From positions 124,001-188,000 of the forward strand of contig NZ_JARIDH010000022.1 in NCBI RefSeq assembly GCF_029267215.1: DNA of 64,000 nt, read 5' to 3'. A model generated the notes under the pieces. It was not told the origin of the DNA. It ran no database searches and was given only the letters and a program-made list of their open reading frames with translations. The DNA comes from Clostridium sp. (lineage in GTDB: Bacteria > Bacillota > Clostridia > Clostridiales > Clostridiaceae). Every line of letters begins with the position of its first letter. The first letter of the stretch is position 1. Below are positions 44,713 to 53,190 of this stretch, in pieces. A program made the position numbers and the translations under genes.

Positions 44713-44823
44713 ACATTTTTCCAATTAAATTTTAAAAAGCATAGGTGAGTACTTCTTCCAGCTTTAATATTAAAATTAAATACTATATAAGTATTTATCT
44801 ATTTTTCATAATTACCTATTATT

Positions 44824-44916
44824 TTAGCCTAAAACTTCTTTAAATGGTTCTACGCCTGCCAAAGTAGCCGATTTTAGCACTAACGATTCTAATAAACGCA
44901 CTTGTTTTATCACTGC
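44824..44916 (-). pseudogene. Gene fragment of foreign-looking composition
   Basis: An open 30-codon minus-strand stretch, AVIKQVRLLESLVLKSATLA then GVEPFKEVLG and a stop, has no SD and is cut off upstream by stop codons. Local GC is clearly higher than the surrounding DNA. It looks like the 3' end of a lost gene, perhaps from a mobile element, but I cannot name the family. The remainder of 44581-45117 holds only the palindrome and AT-rich DNA. Confidence 0.3.
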
Positions 44917-45117
44917 TTAAATTATTAGTATCTTTGATTAACCTGCAAAAAATCAAATCATCTTGCAGCTTTGTTTACCATGCAAAAATTTATTCAAACT
45001 TATATAAATTTCAAAGAAAGAATAATTTTAAGAATAATTAAGCTATTTTTTCATAACAACTTAAGAGATTCTATATTCATGGTTTTATTTTTTTAAGTGT
45101 TTAGCAAATGCTTATAT

Positions 45118-46329
45118 TTAAACGCAATCTAGGTTTTCTATATATAAAGGTAGTGGAAACCAGCTCTGTATAAAGTTTGGAATATCTTTATTAAAATCAA
45201 AATAAGATTTTAATGGGGAGAATATGAAATTCATTGCCTCTAATTCCCCTAGTTCAATATGAAATTTTCTTATGTTTTGTGATTTTAATTCCTTATTACC
45301 TGACCCTTCCTTACTTAATTCATCCTTATATTCTTCTATTTTCTTTAATTCTATATTATTGTTACTAACTTTTATATTTAAAACCCCATAATTTTCTATG
45401 CCTATGCTGCATTCTCCATCAGCTAAATTTGAATAGGTAGCTTTTAGTTTTAAAAATAACCCTACTACTTTTTCATAATTAAATATTCTAAAGTTGTTGT
45501 TTATATTGATTGAGTAATTCTCACATATCTTCATAAGCTTAGATATTTTCTCAATTTCATGAACTCCTAATCTTAAATTCACTTTCCCTAGCTTAAATCT
45601 TTTTATATATGAGGCTATAACAAGGTCTATATCATTATTATCCTCTAAAGCCACCTCAAAAATAGTGCTGTTAATTGAAGATATATAGCCTATGAACTCA
45701 TAATTTTTGTATATGGAATAAGTGGTTGCATTCCATGACTTTGCTATGTCTAAAAACTTTTCCCTCTCTCTTTCTACCTTTATGGTTTTAGAGGAATGTA
45801 TCTTGTATGCCTTCTCTAAAAGATTACTTTTACTTTCATCTAAAATTTCAAACATTATACCTTCATAATCCTCTTCAGTAAACTTATAATTTATGTTTAA
45901 ATCTAGAATCTTAAAGTTTATCTGCTCTCCACAGGGTTCATAGCCAAAATGTTCATACCTCTGTCTATATCCACTAAGAACGCTCATATCCACATTCTCA
46001 TTTTTCATATCTTCAATAGACTTAGTCATAAGTTCTTTCATATATCCCTTTCCCTCAGAATAAGGATGAACTGCTACAGAACCTATGCCAGCTACCTTAA
46101 CATTTTCCCCTAGTAGATTTAGATTTAGTGGAAATGAACAAACCACTCCTTTTATCTTACCCTCTTCTTTCATAATGTGATGATATTTCATGGTGTCATT
46201 ATTTCTATATAACTTAGGCAATAAAGTTGGAAAATCTGTCTTACCACCTGAATGACTAAATACATAGTTTATGAAGTCTACTAATTCCTCAAAATCACTT
46301 TCTTTTGCTTTTAAATACTCTTTTCCCAT
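45118..46329 (-). CDS. Eis-like GNAT N-acetyltransferase
   Basis: 403 residues. The N-terminal GNAT fold has GIGSVAVHPYSEGKGYMKEL (residues ~76-95), where SEGKGY forms the acetyl-CoA pyrophosphate loop, followed by LSGYRQRYEHFGYE. A second GNAT-like segment and a C-terminal sterol-carrier-like region (ECSIGIENYGVLNIKVSNNN) match the three-part Eis layout of about 400 residues. Eis-type enzymes acetylate amines such as aminoglycosides or peptides; the substrate here is unknown. SD AAAGGGAGAG. It lies between array 2 and a lipoprotein. Confidence 0.87.
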   Translation of the reverse strand: MGKEYLKAKESDFEELVDFINYVFSHSGGKTDFPTLLPKLYRNNDTMKYHHIMKEEGKIKGVVCSFPLNLNLLGENVKVAGIGSVAVHPYSEGKGYMKELMTKSIEDMKNENVDMSVLSGYRQRYEHFGYEPCGEQINFKILDLNINYKFTEEDYEGIMFEILDESKSNLLEKAYKIHSSKTIKVEREREKFLDIAKSWNATTYSIYKNYEFIGYISSINSTIFEVALEDNNDIDLVIASYIKRFKLGKVNLRLGVHEIEKISKLMKICENYSININNNFRIFNYEKVVGLFLKLKATYSNLADGECSIGIENYGVLNIKVSNNNIELKKIEEYKDELSKEGSGNKELKSQNIRKFHIELGELEAMNFIFSPLKSYFDFNKDIPNFIQSWFPLPLYIENLDCV

Positions 46330-46432
46330 AATATACTCTCCCTTTTAAATAAAACTCTATAAAAATCTTCCTTATTATTTTTAATATTCTCTATTATATT
46401 TAACTCCTCAAATCTTGAAAAATCATTTCCAT

Positions 46433-46474
46433 AAAAAAAACTCTTGTTATTGAGTTATAAAAAGAGTTTTTTTT
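46433..46474. terminator. Bidirectional terminator after the lipoprotein gene
   Basis: AAAAAAAACTCTT (46433-46445) pairs with AAGAGTTTTTTTT (46462-46474), giving eight U on either strand. It ends the 46479 lipoprotein gene. Confidence 0.85.
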
Positions 46475-46478
46475 CATT

Positions 46479-47258
46479 TTATTTGTTATCATTCTTTTCT
46501 GGTTGCCAATTTGTATTTTCTGGTTGCCAATCAGATGGCTTTGGATTATTTTTTGAAGTTATAAGTGTGCCTGTACTATTTACCCAAAATGGATTGAAGT
46601 AATCATAGGCTATTTCTCCTGCTGACACCTCTCTATATTTATTAGTTTTTATGTCTAATTGCTTTAATTCATCTTTTTTAGCTGCATCATATAGATCTTT
46701 GTAATTATAAACTTTTCCATTTTCACCTATTATGGCAAAATTAGCTCCCTCATTATAGCCAGATAAATAAATACTTGCTTCCATAATCGTAGTTATCCAA
46801 GCTTTCTTTCCATTTATTAAATAATCAGCTTGTCCAAGCTTAGCATTATCTTTTGTAGTATCAACATAAAACTTTCCTAACTTGTCATTTAAATCTCCAT
46901 CTAAACTGGCTACCACGGCACTTCTTCCTTGAAATTTCATTGCAAGGTCTGGATTTCCATTTCCAAAACTTTTTGCTTGCTCATCAGTTAAATGAAGAAT
47001 TTCTACTGGTATTAATCCATTATCTATAGCCACTTTTCTCAAGAAACCTATGGTTTCATCACAGCCTTTTTTATCATCCATACTATTCTTATTAGAGATT
47101 TTATTAGAATTTTCCTCTTTATTTTTATTAATATTGCTACTCATATTATTTGTAGATTTATTATCCATCTGTTTATTATTTTTTCCACATCCAATAAAAG
47201 AACCACCTAAAATTCCTATAACTATTAATAAACTTAATACTTTTCTCATGATATTCAT
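46479..47258 (-). CDS. Lipoprotein of unknown function
   Basis: About 259 residues. Signal MNIMRKVLSLLIVIGILGG ends in lipobox SFIGC. Then a Asn/Lys/Ser-rich linker (~25-65), a globular domain (CDETIGFLRKVAIDNGLIPV; PDLAMKFQGRSAVVASLDGD; KAWITTIMEASIYLSGYNEG), and a C-terminal tail with a repeated Trp motif (SDWQPENTNWQPEKNDNK). I chose ATG at 47258, 5 nt after GGAAGG; two other ATGs are close. It is surface anchored. Domain family not recognised. Monocistronic. Confidence 0.75.
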   Translation of the reverse strand: MNIMRKVLSLLIVIGILGGSFIGCGKNNKQMDNKSTNNMSSNINKNKEENSNKISNKNSMDDKKGCDETIGFLRKVAIDNGLIPVEILHLTDEQAKSFGNGNPDLAMKFQGRSAVVASLDGDLNDKLGKFYVDTTKDNAKLGQADYLINGKKAWITTIMEASIYLSGYNEGANFAIIGENGKVYNYKDLYDAAKKDELKQLDIKTNKYREVSAGEIAYDYFNPFWVNSTGTLITSKNNPKPSDWQPENTNWQPEKNDNK

Positions 47259-47453
47259 CATTTCCTTCCTAAGTATATCCATTAAGTTTATTTTAACATT
47301 ATATGATAAATTTGTTAATAATATAACCTTTTATTCATATATAAACCTTTAATTTTATTAGATAAAATATAAAACAAATTTTTAATTTATATGATTCATT
47401 ATGACATATAACTGTATTAGAATTAAAATTTCTCTAAAATTTAGTTAAAGTCT

Positions 47454-48155
47454 TTATTTAAATTTAAACTCAATAACAATCTTATTAAGCCATGAGGGAT
47501 TAATTCCTATCTTCTTAGCTATTTTACTACTCATTCCAAAGGAATTATCTAGATTTAGTGTGTAAGAAAACTCCCTTTTCTCCTGATTTGAAAGCTTAGT
47601 AGTTAATTCTTTAAAATCATCAATCCAAAAACAAGTATTTTTTTTAAAATTCTCTTCTTCATCACCATAAAAGGTAAGTTCTAAAGACTTAGAATCTATT
47701 AAGGTAACTCTTCCAAATTCAGAAAGCTTATCCTCCTCTATGTTTAACTCCTTAAAACTTGAAAAATCATTTCCCTCTTTAATATTAACCAAAACCTTGT
47801 TACAATGTAGATTTTTATGAAGATAAGTTGCTATTTCACCTATCTGCTCCATTAATATGTACTCATGAAAACACCTTGCCTCAATAAGAGAAGTTTCATT
47901 TTTAGGATGACTCAAATAATATTGCTTTCCCCCAATCCATTGATTGCCTAAAAGATTTTTGAATGTATCAAGGCTCTCTTGACTATCAATGAAATAAAGG
48001 TTTCCTTCCAAAAAGAAATCCTCAAGTCCCCTCTTAAAATTTGAAATAGAATAAAAACTCCCCTTATTTCTTCCTAAAGGAGAATTAACCTTTGGTTTAT
48101 CCTTAAAATTTCTACCATTTAAACCCATATCTATTTTGTATATCTTAGTTTCCAT
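47454..48155 (-). CDS. Hypothetical protein, ~233 residues
   Basis: I do not recognise this soluble protein. It begins METKIYKIDMGLNGRNFKDK. Notable parts: DSQESLDTFKNLLGNQWIGG, HEYILMEQIGEIATYLHKNL and a C-terminal beta region ending NKIVIEFKFK. No signal or membrane segment. ATG at 48155 follows GAAGGTG; a GTG 15 nt upstream overlaps that SD. It lies downstream of the Argonaute gene on the same strand, but a terminator at 48270-48311 separates them, so it is probably not part of that operon. Confidence 0.68.
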   Translation of the reverse strand: METKIYKIDMGLNGRNFKDKPKVNSPLGRNKGSFYSISNFKRGLEDFFLEGNLYFIDSQESLDTFKNLLGNQWIGGKQYYLSHPKNETSLIEARCFHEYILMEQIGEIATYLHKNLHCNKVLVNIKEGNDFSSFKELNIEEDKLSEFGRVTLIDSKSLELTFYGDEEENFKKNTCFWIDDFKELTTKLSNQEKREFSYTLNLDNSFGMSSKIAKKIGINPSWLNKIVIEFKFK

Positions 48156-48269
48156 ATCATACACCTTCACACTCTTATTTAACTATATTCATTTAATAGA
48201 ACACTCTAATTTAATCACTATATAATTTTATCATATAATAGGCTCTCTTAAAATTAACACATATAAAAT

Positions 48270-48311
48270 AAACTCTTTATACTTAATAAAATATAAGCAT
48301 AAAGAGTTTTT
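48270..48311 (-). terminator. Terminator of the Argonaute operon
   Basis: On the minus strand AAAAACTCTTTATGCTT pairs with AAGTATAAAGAGTTT around an ~11-nt loop, followed by ATTTTATATG. It lies 30 nt past the Argonaute stop. Confidence 0.7.
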
Positions 48312-48340
48312 ACTAAAATTAATATAAGTAATTTTTAACC

Positions 48341-50578
48341 TTATAAAAAGAACAACCTATTATCCACTCTCCCCTGTGGAATAAATTCTATTGCTTTACA
48401 AATTTTATCTGCATATCCTGTGGTTATTGGAAGTCTTAAACTCTTTGTTGATCCAACATGTATTTGAGTTAATGCATATATCTGATGTAACACAGTTAGC
48501 ATATCAATGTCACCATAGGATTTCTCTATTTTCAACGGTTTTGGTGAGCCTAAAGTTTCTTTTATATCAGTTGTGACCATATATGCTTTATCACCTTTTA
48601 ATATATAGCTTCCCTTTTCTGGATTTAATATTTTTCCTTCTTTTATATTTGCAATTTTTAATGGTGTACTTTTTTTAACTTCTATTATGTTAAACTTAAT
48701 GTTCTTTTTCCCAAAATACTTTTCATACCACTCTAAATCTTCTCTTGAAAATCCATCTCTATGTATAACAATATTTTGGGGATAAGCTCCATTTTCCTCT
48801 TCATATGAAATTAACACCTTATCAAAAATCTCCTGTAGTATATCAGTATTAATCTTTTCTCCACTTTGAGGAACATTTGGTTTATAATAATTTATAAGCT
48901 TTCCATACTTATCAAAAACAACAGAGCATGCTGGATAATGAATTCCTTTTTCTCTAGTTCCAACATCTAATCCAACAAAACAATCTACCTCTCCTTTCAT
49001 ATCCTTAACAACCCATGGTATTCCTCCTATTTTTCCTAAAATACCCAAAACTATATTATGTAAATAATATAATCCTGTGTTATCTCTACTTTTTGCAAAG
49101 ATTTCTGCTGTTTTTACTGATATCATTTGAGAGGGCAAATTTAGCTCAGCCCATATTTTCTTAAAAGGATTATAAGAATTCTCTATTTCTTCCTCTCCCA
49201 TATCAGGTACAACAGCTACTACAAAATCTACCTTATTATATTTCTTTAACTTTAATGCAGCCTTTTTATATTCAGTAATATCTCCTAATTTATACCCTTC
49301 AAAAATACATTCTTTATGATTAAATTCCACATTCATTAAATTCTCTGGTATGTATTTATTTCTTTCTCCATGATATTTTCCATATTTAGAAAAATCATAT
49401 ATGGCTCTTATAGCTTTTCTACTTATCTCATCAAACTCTTTAGGATATAAAACTCCAAATTTCACCTTGCCCTCTGGTAATTTATAAAAACCATTAGAAA
49501 ATATCTGCATCTTATTTTTTATAATTCCTCTAGATCCAACAAGGACTGGTTCCTCTATTTTCCCACTGCTATAACCTAATAAACCAACTTCTTCATAATA
49601 TTTATTTTCAAAACTTAAATTATTAAGTTCTTCAATAACTCCAATATCCCTAACAAATGCTTTTAATGTCTCATATCTATAATTCATATTCATCTTAATC
49701 AAAGGCTCAATCTCTTTAGAAAAAGAGGAATCATTTTTTGATAAATACTCTCTAGTTATAATAGGTTTTAATGCATGTGGTATAAAAAACAAATTTCTTT
49801 TATTAGCCTTTACATTTATTACATTGGCATCTAAATCTTCTTCAGTAAAATTTTTAATTCTATATGCTTGATTATTATTTTTATAGTAATCTATTAATGA
49901 TTGTCCTAAGCTTGTTGGTTCAGTTATTTTAGTTTCCAATATACTTTCTATAACTAAATTCCCATTTATATTAGCCCATTCATTTTTTACAGCTAGTCCA
50001 GTTACATCTAATCCTTCTTTCATCATCTCATATATATTTTTCTTAGTTGAAAAATCAGCTGAACAGCTTAAATATAAAATTACATGACCTAATTTATTAA
50101 CTACAGGAGAAATTCTAAATTTTCTTTTTAACTCAAATCCTTTATTACTTTTCTTAAATTCTTCTTTTAACTCCTTAGTTAATATTGTATTCCCAAGTAT
50201 TTCTTCTGTGAAATTAGCCTTGTATTTATTATATTTACCAAAAACTTTAACCTTTTTAAGATTTAAATTTATGTAATACTTAACAACCTCTCCATAAATA
50301 TCTTTATTATCTTCTATATTTAAAACTTCACTTTTTTCAAAGTTTATATTTGCAAAATCTAAGTCCTCTATATCTTCAAACTTTTCTAATGTATATAATT
50401 TATCATCTTTTATAAATACACCCTTAAACATATTTCTTGAATGCATCTTATATCTTGCACTCTTAATGATTTTGTAAAAATTATCACATTTTCCTTTTCC
50501 AGTTACATTATACTTATAAAACAACATAGGCTTTAAACTTCCTATGCCTTTAAATGCTTCAATTGTTAAATTTGACAC
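48341..50578 (-). CDS. ago: Prokaryotic Argonaute, long-A type, catalytically complete (CpAgo/CbAgo-like)
   Basis: 745 residues from GTG at 50578 (GAGG 6 nt upstream); the in-frame ATG at 50590 adds four residues and has no SD. The N-terminus MSNLTIEAFKGIGSLKPMLF is close to CbAgo. N, PAZ and MID regions span ~1-530; the PIWI domain has the DEDD tetrad: Asp538 in GLDVG, Glu574 in SGEKIN, Asp608 in IHRDG and Asp724 in GYADKI. Members (CbAgo, CpAgo) use DNA guides to cut DNA and act against plasmids and phage. It lies 49 nt after a DUF262-HNH gene and probably shares its transcript. Confidence 0.95.
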   Translation of the reverse strand: MSNLTIEAFKGIGSLKPMLFYKYNVTGKGKCDNFYKIIKSARYKMHSRNMFKGVFIKDDKLYTLEKFEDIEDLDFANINFEKSEVLNIEDNKDIYGEVVKYYINLNLKKVKVFGKYNKYKANFTEEILGNTILTKELKEEFKKSNKGFELKRKFRISPVVNKLGHVILYLSCSADFSTKKNIYEMMKEGLDVTGLAVKNEWANINGNLVIESILETKITEPTSLGQSLIDYYKNNNQAYRIKNFTEEDLDANVINVKANKRNLFFIPHALKPIITREYLSKNDSSFSKEIEPLIKMNMNYRYETLKAFVRDIGVIEELNNLSFENKYYEEVGLLGYSSGKIEEPVLVGSRGIIKNKMQIFSNGFYKLPEGKVKFGVLYPKEFDEISRKAIRAIYDFSKYGKYHGERNKYIPENLMNVEFNHKECIFEGYKLGDITEYKKAALKLKKYNKVDFVVAVVPDMGEEEIENSYNPFKKIWAELNLPSQMISVKTAEIFAKSRDNTGLYYLHNIVLGILGKIGGIPWVVKDMKGEVDCFVGLDVGTREKGIHYPACSVVFDKYGKLINYYKPNVPQSGEKINTDILQEIFDKVLISYEEENGAYPQNIVIHRDGFSREDLEWYEKYFGKKNIKFNIIEVKKSTPLKIANIKEGKILNPEKGSYILKGDKAYMVTTDIKETLGSPKPLKIEKSYGDIDMLTVLHQIYALTQIHVGSTKSLRLPITTGYADKICKAIEFIPQGRVDNRLFFL

Positions 50579-50627
50579 ATTATACCTCATTTTAAACTTT
50601 CATGGAATATAAATTTAGTTCTTCCAT

Positions 50628-52319
50628 TTATACTAAAAGCTTTCTGATTTTTTCAACAAGAATTTCTTTTCTCTTTTCATAGAACTTTTCAAAGTCATTA
50701 ATTTCAAGAGAAACTCCTTCTGGTATAATAGCCTCTTTAAGAAACTTTGATTTTTGATCATCATTCATATCATTATAGTAATCAACAAGTCTCATATTAT
50801 TCTTACTACCATTACTTCTTCCTTCAAGTAGATGGATATTAGGTAATCTATTTCTATTTCCTCTCCATCTTTTCCACTCTTCCATTGTTACAGATACAGG
50901 CTTACTCTCATCAAATCTGCTATATGGATGAAGATGGTCTTGTTCATATTTAAAATTCTTATTTATCCAATCTAAATTAAGATAATAAAGAACTTCTCCT
51001 CCAACTCTACTACCTTTTTCAGAATTTACCACATCTTCAATTTTACCATCTGTTACTCTTAAATCATTCATTTGATCAAGCATTTCAATGGTGATTTCAT
51101 AATCAAAACTATTTATATTACTTCTCATTTGCTGTAATTTACCAGTTGTTCCTGACTGGAAATATGTGAAGAATATTGCCCTAAATAAATATGCTCTAAC
51201 CCCCTCAATGTTATTATTATAATCAGGGTTATAATAAATATAGTATATTATTGGTAATAAAACATTCCAACTACTTGAGAAACGACTTACGTCAATTTTC
51301 ATATCTTTAAGTATCTTTTCTAGATTTTTAAGTGCTTTATTGAAATCACTCCAATTATTTTTCAAATCCTCTGCTATTTTTTTATTTATGTTAGATTTTA
51401 CAACATCACCATAAAGCATCAATGCTGAACGAATAATAAAGTCTGTTCCAAAACCTCCATAAGATCCAATTAATATCTTTCCAAACTCAGTCTTTGCACT
51501 AGGCCAGTAAGCTTCCAGAATTGACATTGTAATTTCAGATTTACGTAAAGCCTTACCACCACTATTGAATCTTACAAACATTTCAAGTGCATCATCTTGT
51601 TTCATATCCTCAATTTTAGTATAACGAATAAGCTTTTCTTCAAAAATCTTCGTATAAAGTTTGTTTAATATATTTCTTGCATACTCTTTACTATCTGCTG
51701 GAACATTTAAAATTGCCTCTTCTATTGCATTTTCTCTAGTTGTTTCATCTTGAAATTTTTCACTAATTATATTCTTTATTTCAAATTGTGTTGGACTAAG
51801 TCTACCAACCTTTTCACTAAACTTAATATCAAATTTCTTGCTATTATACTCTTCCTCATCTATAGTAATCTTGTTTTTATTAAGTTCAATTAGTAATTTA
51901 GTAATAATTTTGCTACCATTCTTTTTTCTTGCATAGCTTGGACGAATATATGACTCTCCTAATAGTGATAAAAATAATGAAGTTAATCTCTGTTGTCCAT
52001 CTAATACTGCTATATCAGTAGTATCAACATTTATACTTGTTAGCTCATAATTTATACTATCTGCTTGCTTTCTACTATCAAAAGTAACCTCTCCTAAGAA
52101 ATTACAAAAATATGTATCCCATGTTACATTAGAATCATCTACATGCCAAAACAAAAACGTTGCAATAGGATAATCAAGTAATATAGAATCCCATAATTTT
52201 TCAATTTGCTCCATTCCCCATACATATTGTCTTTGAAATGCAGGCATTACATATTTTCCATTTTTTATATTCTGTAATGCTTCATATATAGTTATACTTC
52301 CATCTATAATTTTACTCAT
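50628..52319 (-). CDS. DUF262-HNH (GmrSD-like) nuclease upstream of Argonaute
   Basis: 563 residues. The N-terminal DUF262 domain shows MPAFQRQYVWG (~28-38) and VLDGQQRLTSLF (~105-116), the ParB-like NTP-binding motifs, plus VRFNSGGKALRKSEI (~250-264). The C-terminus carries an HNH-like site, QDHLHPYSRF (~457) with NRNRLPNIHLL and SNGSKNN downstream, equivalent to the DUF1524 half of GmrD. GmrS and GmrD fusions are type IV enzymes cutting modified phage DNA. ATG at 52319 follows GAGAGG. Catalytic residues look intact. It begins the Argonaute transcript, suggesting cooperative or layered defence; function together is inference. Confidence 0.87.
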   Translation of the reverse strand: MSKIIDGSITIYEALQNIKNGKYVMPAFQRQYVWGMEQIEKLWDSILLDYPIATFLFWHVDDSNVTWDTYFCNFLGEVTFDSRKQADSINYELTSINVDTTDIAVLDGQQRLTSLFLSLLGESYIRPSYARKKNGSKIITKLLIELNKNKITIDEEEYNSKKFDIKFSEKVGRLSPTQFEIKNIISEKFQDETTRENAIEEAILNVPADSKEYARNILNKLYTKIFEEKLIRYTKIEDMKQDDALEMFVRFNSGGKALRKSEITMSILEAYWPSAKTEFGKILIGSYGGFGTDFIIRSALMLYGDVVKSNINKKIAEDLKNNWSDFNKALKNLEKILKDMKIDVSRFSSSWNVLLPIIYYIYYNPDYNNNIEGVRAYLFRAIFFTYFQSGTTGKLQQMRSNINSFDYEITIEMLDQMNDLRVTDGKIEDVVNSEKGSRVGGEVLYYLNLDWINKNFKYEQDHLHPYSRFDESKPVSVTMEEWKRWRGNRNRLPNIHLLEGRSNGSKNNMRLVDYYNDMNDDQKSKFLKEAIIPEGVSLEINDFEKFYEKRKEILVEKIRKLLV

Positions 52320-52739
52320 TTTTAACACCTCTCAATACTATCAATCATTTGCCTACAACTTATTTTAACATATAAAACAAAAAAATACATTTTTGTATAT
52401 ATTAAAACAAAATATTTAATTTGTGTTTATTTGCTTAATTCCATTTAAATTACATATTTAATATTTTTTCCTATTATTAATTTGATTATATTTCTTTAAA
52501 TGCATTAAATTTAATTTATATAAACAAAGTTAATATTTTTTATTAAGTAAATGGATTTCAAATAAAAGTAAATAATATTTCATACAAAAAATAACCTATT
52601 TGCCTACTTCTTGTTTTTTATTTGAAATTTATTGTTAAAAGTTTTATATTAGAATTAGAATGGTTTTATTAAAATACTTTTAATATAAATAATTTTATAT
52701 ATAATAGATAAATATTGGGTTAGAAAGTGGGAGATTAAA
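52320..52739. other. Divergent intergenic region
   Basis: 420 bp between the DUF262-HNH gene (minus) and the immunity gene (plus). It contains a TATATATAATAG segment near 52695 that could be the -10 of the plus-strand gene, and a small palindrome ATACATTTTTGTAT near 52386. No ORF with an SD is seen. Confidence 0.4.
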
Positions 52740-53066
52740 TTGAGTAAAAAAGAAAAAAGAATAGAAGAAGAAAATGCTTTATTAGCTAAAGTTTATGATT
52801 TGATTTTAAATACAGAAACAACTGCTGATGAACGTTCTATGTTAATTGAATTTAAGAACTCAGTTGAAAGCGGGAAAGATTTTCAAAAAGCCATAATGAA
52901 ATTAGCAGAAAATCTACGTTTATTAGCTCTTAAGAAACATACTCACAATGAAACACTTACTACGGAGGTAGGAAAATTTTATATGGATATTTCTACCACT
53001 GGATACTTTGAAAAGAATTTAGGCTATGGCATATCAGTACTTGGTACTGTTTTAAACATAAATTAA
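52740..53066 (+). CDS. Bacteriocin immunity protein (EntA_Immun family)
   Basis: A 108-residue soluble four-helix protein: EENALLAKVYDLILNTETTA, DERSMLIEFKNSVESGKDF, QKAIMKLAENLRLLALKKH. This matches the enterocin A immunity family, small cytoplasmic proteins that protect a cell from class IIa bacteriocins by binding the mannose PTS. No bacteriocin gene is adjacent, so it is an orphan immunity gene. It starts at TTG after GTGGGAGATTAAA. A 17-bp terminator follows. Confidence 0.82.
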   Translation: MSKKEKRIEEENALLAKVYDLILNTETTADERSMLIEFKNSVESGKDFQKAIMKLAENLRLLALKKHTHNETLTTEVGKFYMDISTTGYFEKNLGYGISVLGTVLNIN

Positions 53067-53127
53067 TAGTAATTTATAGTTAGAATATTCTGATTATAAA
53101 ATTTTTTTCTGAATATAGATTGATAAA

Positions 53128-53168
53128 AAAGAAGGATTAAATTAGGTATTTTAATTTAATCCTTCTTT
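53128..53168. terminator. Bidirectional terminator between immunity and M60 genes
   Basis: AAAGAAGGATTAAATTA (53128-53144) pairs perfectly with TAATTTAATCCTTCTTT (53152-53168). It serves the convergent genes ending at 53066 and 53191. Confidence 0.85.
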
Positions 53169-53190
53169 ATTCATTTAATTTGCTTTTTTA

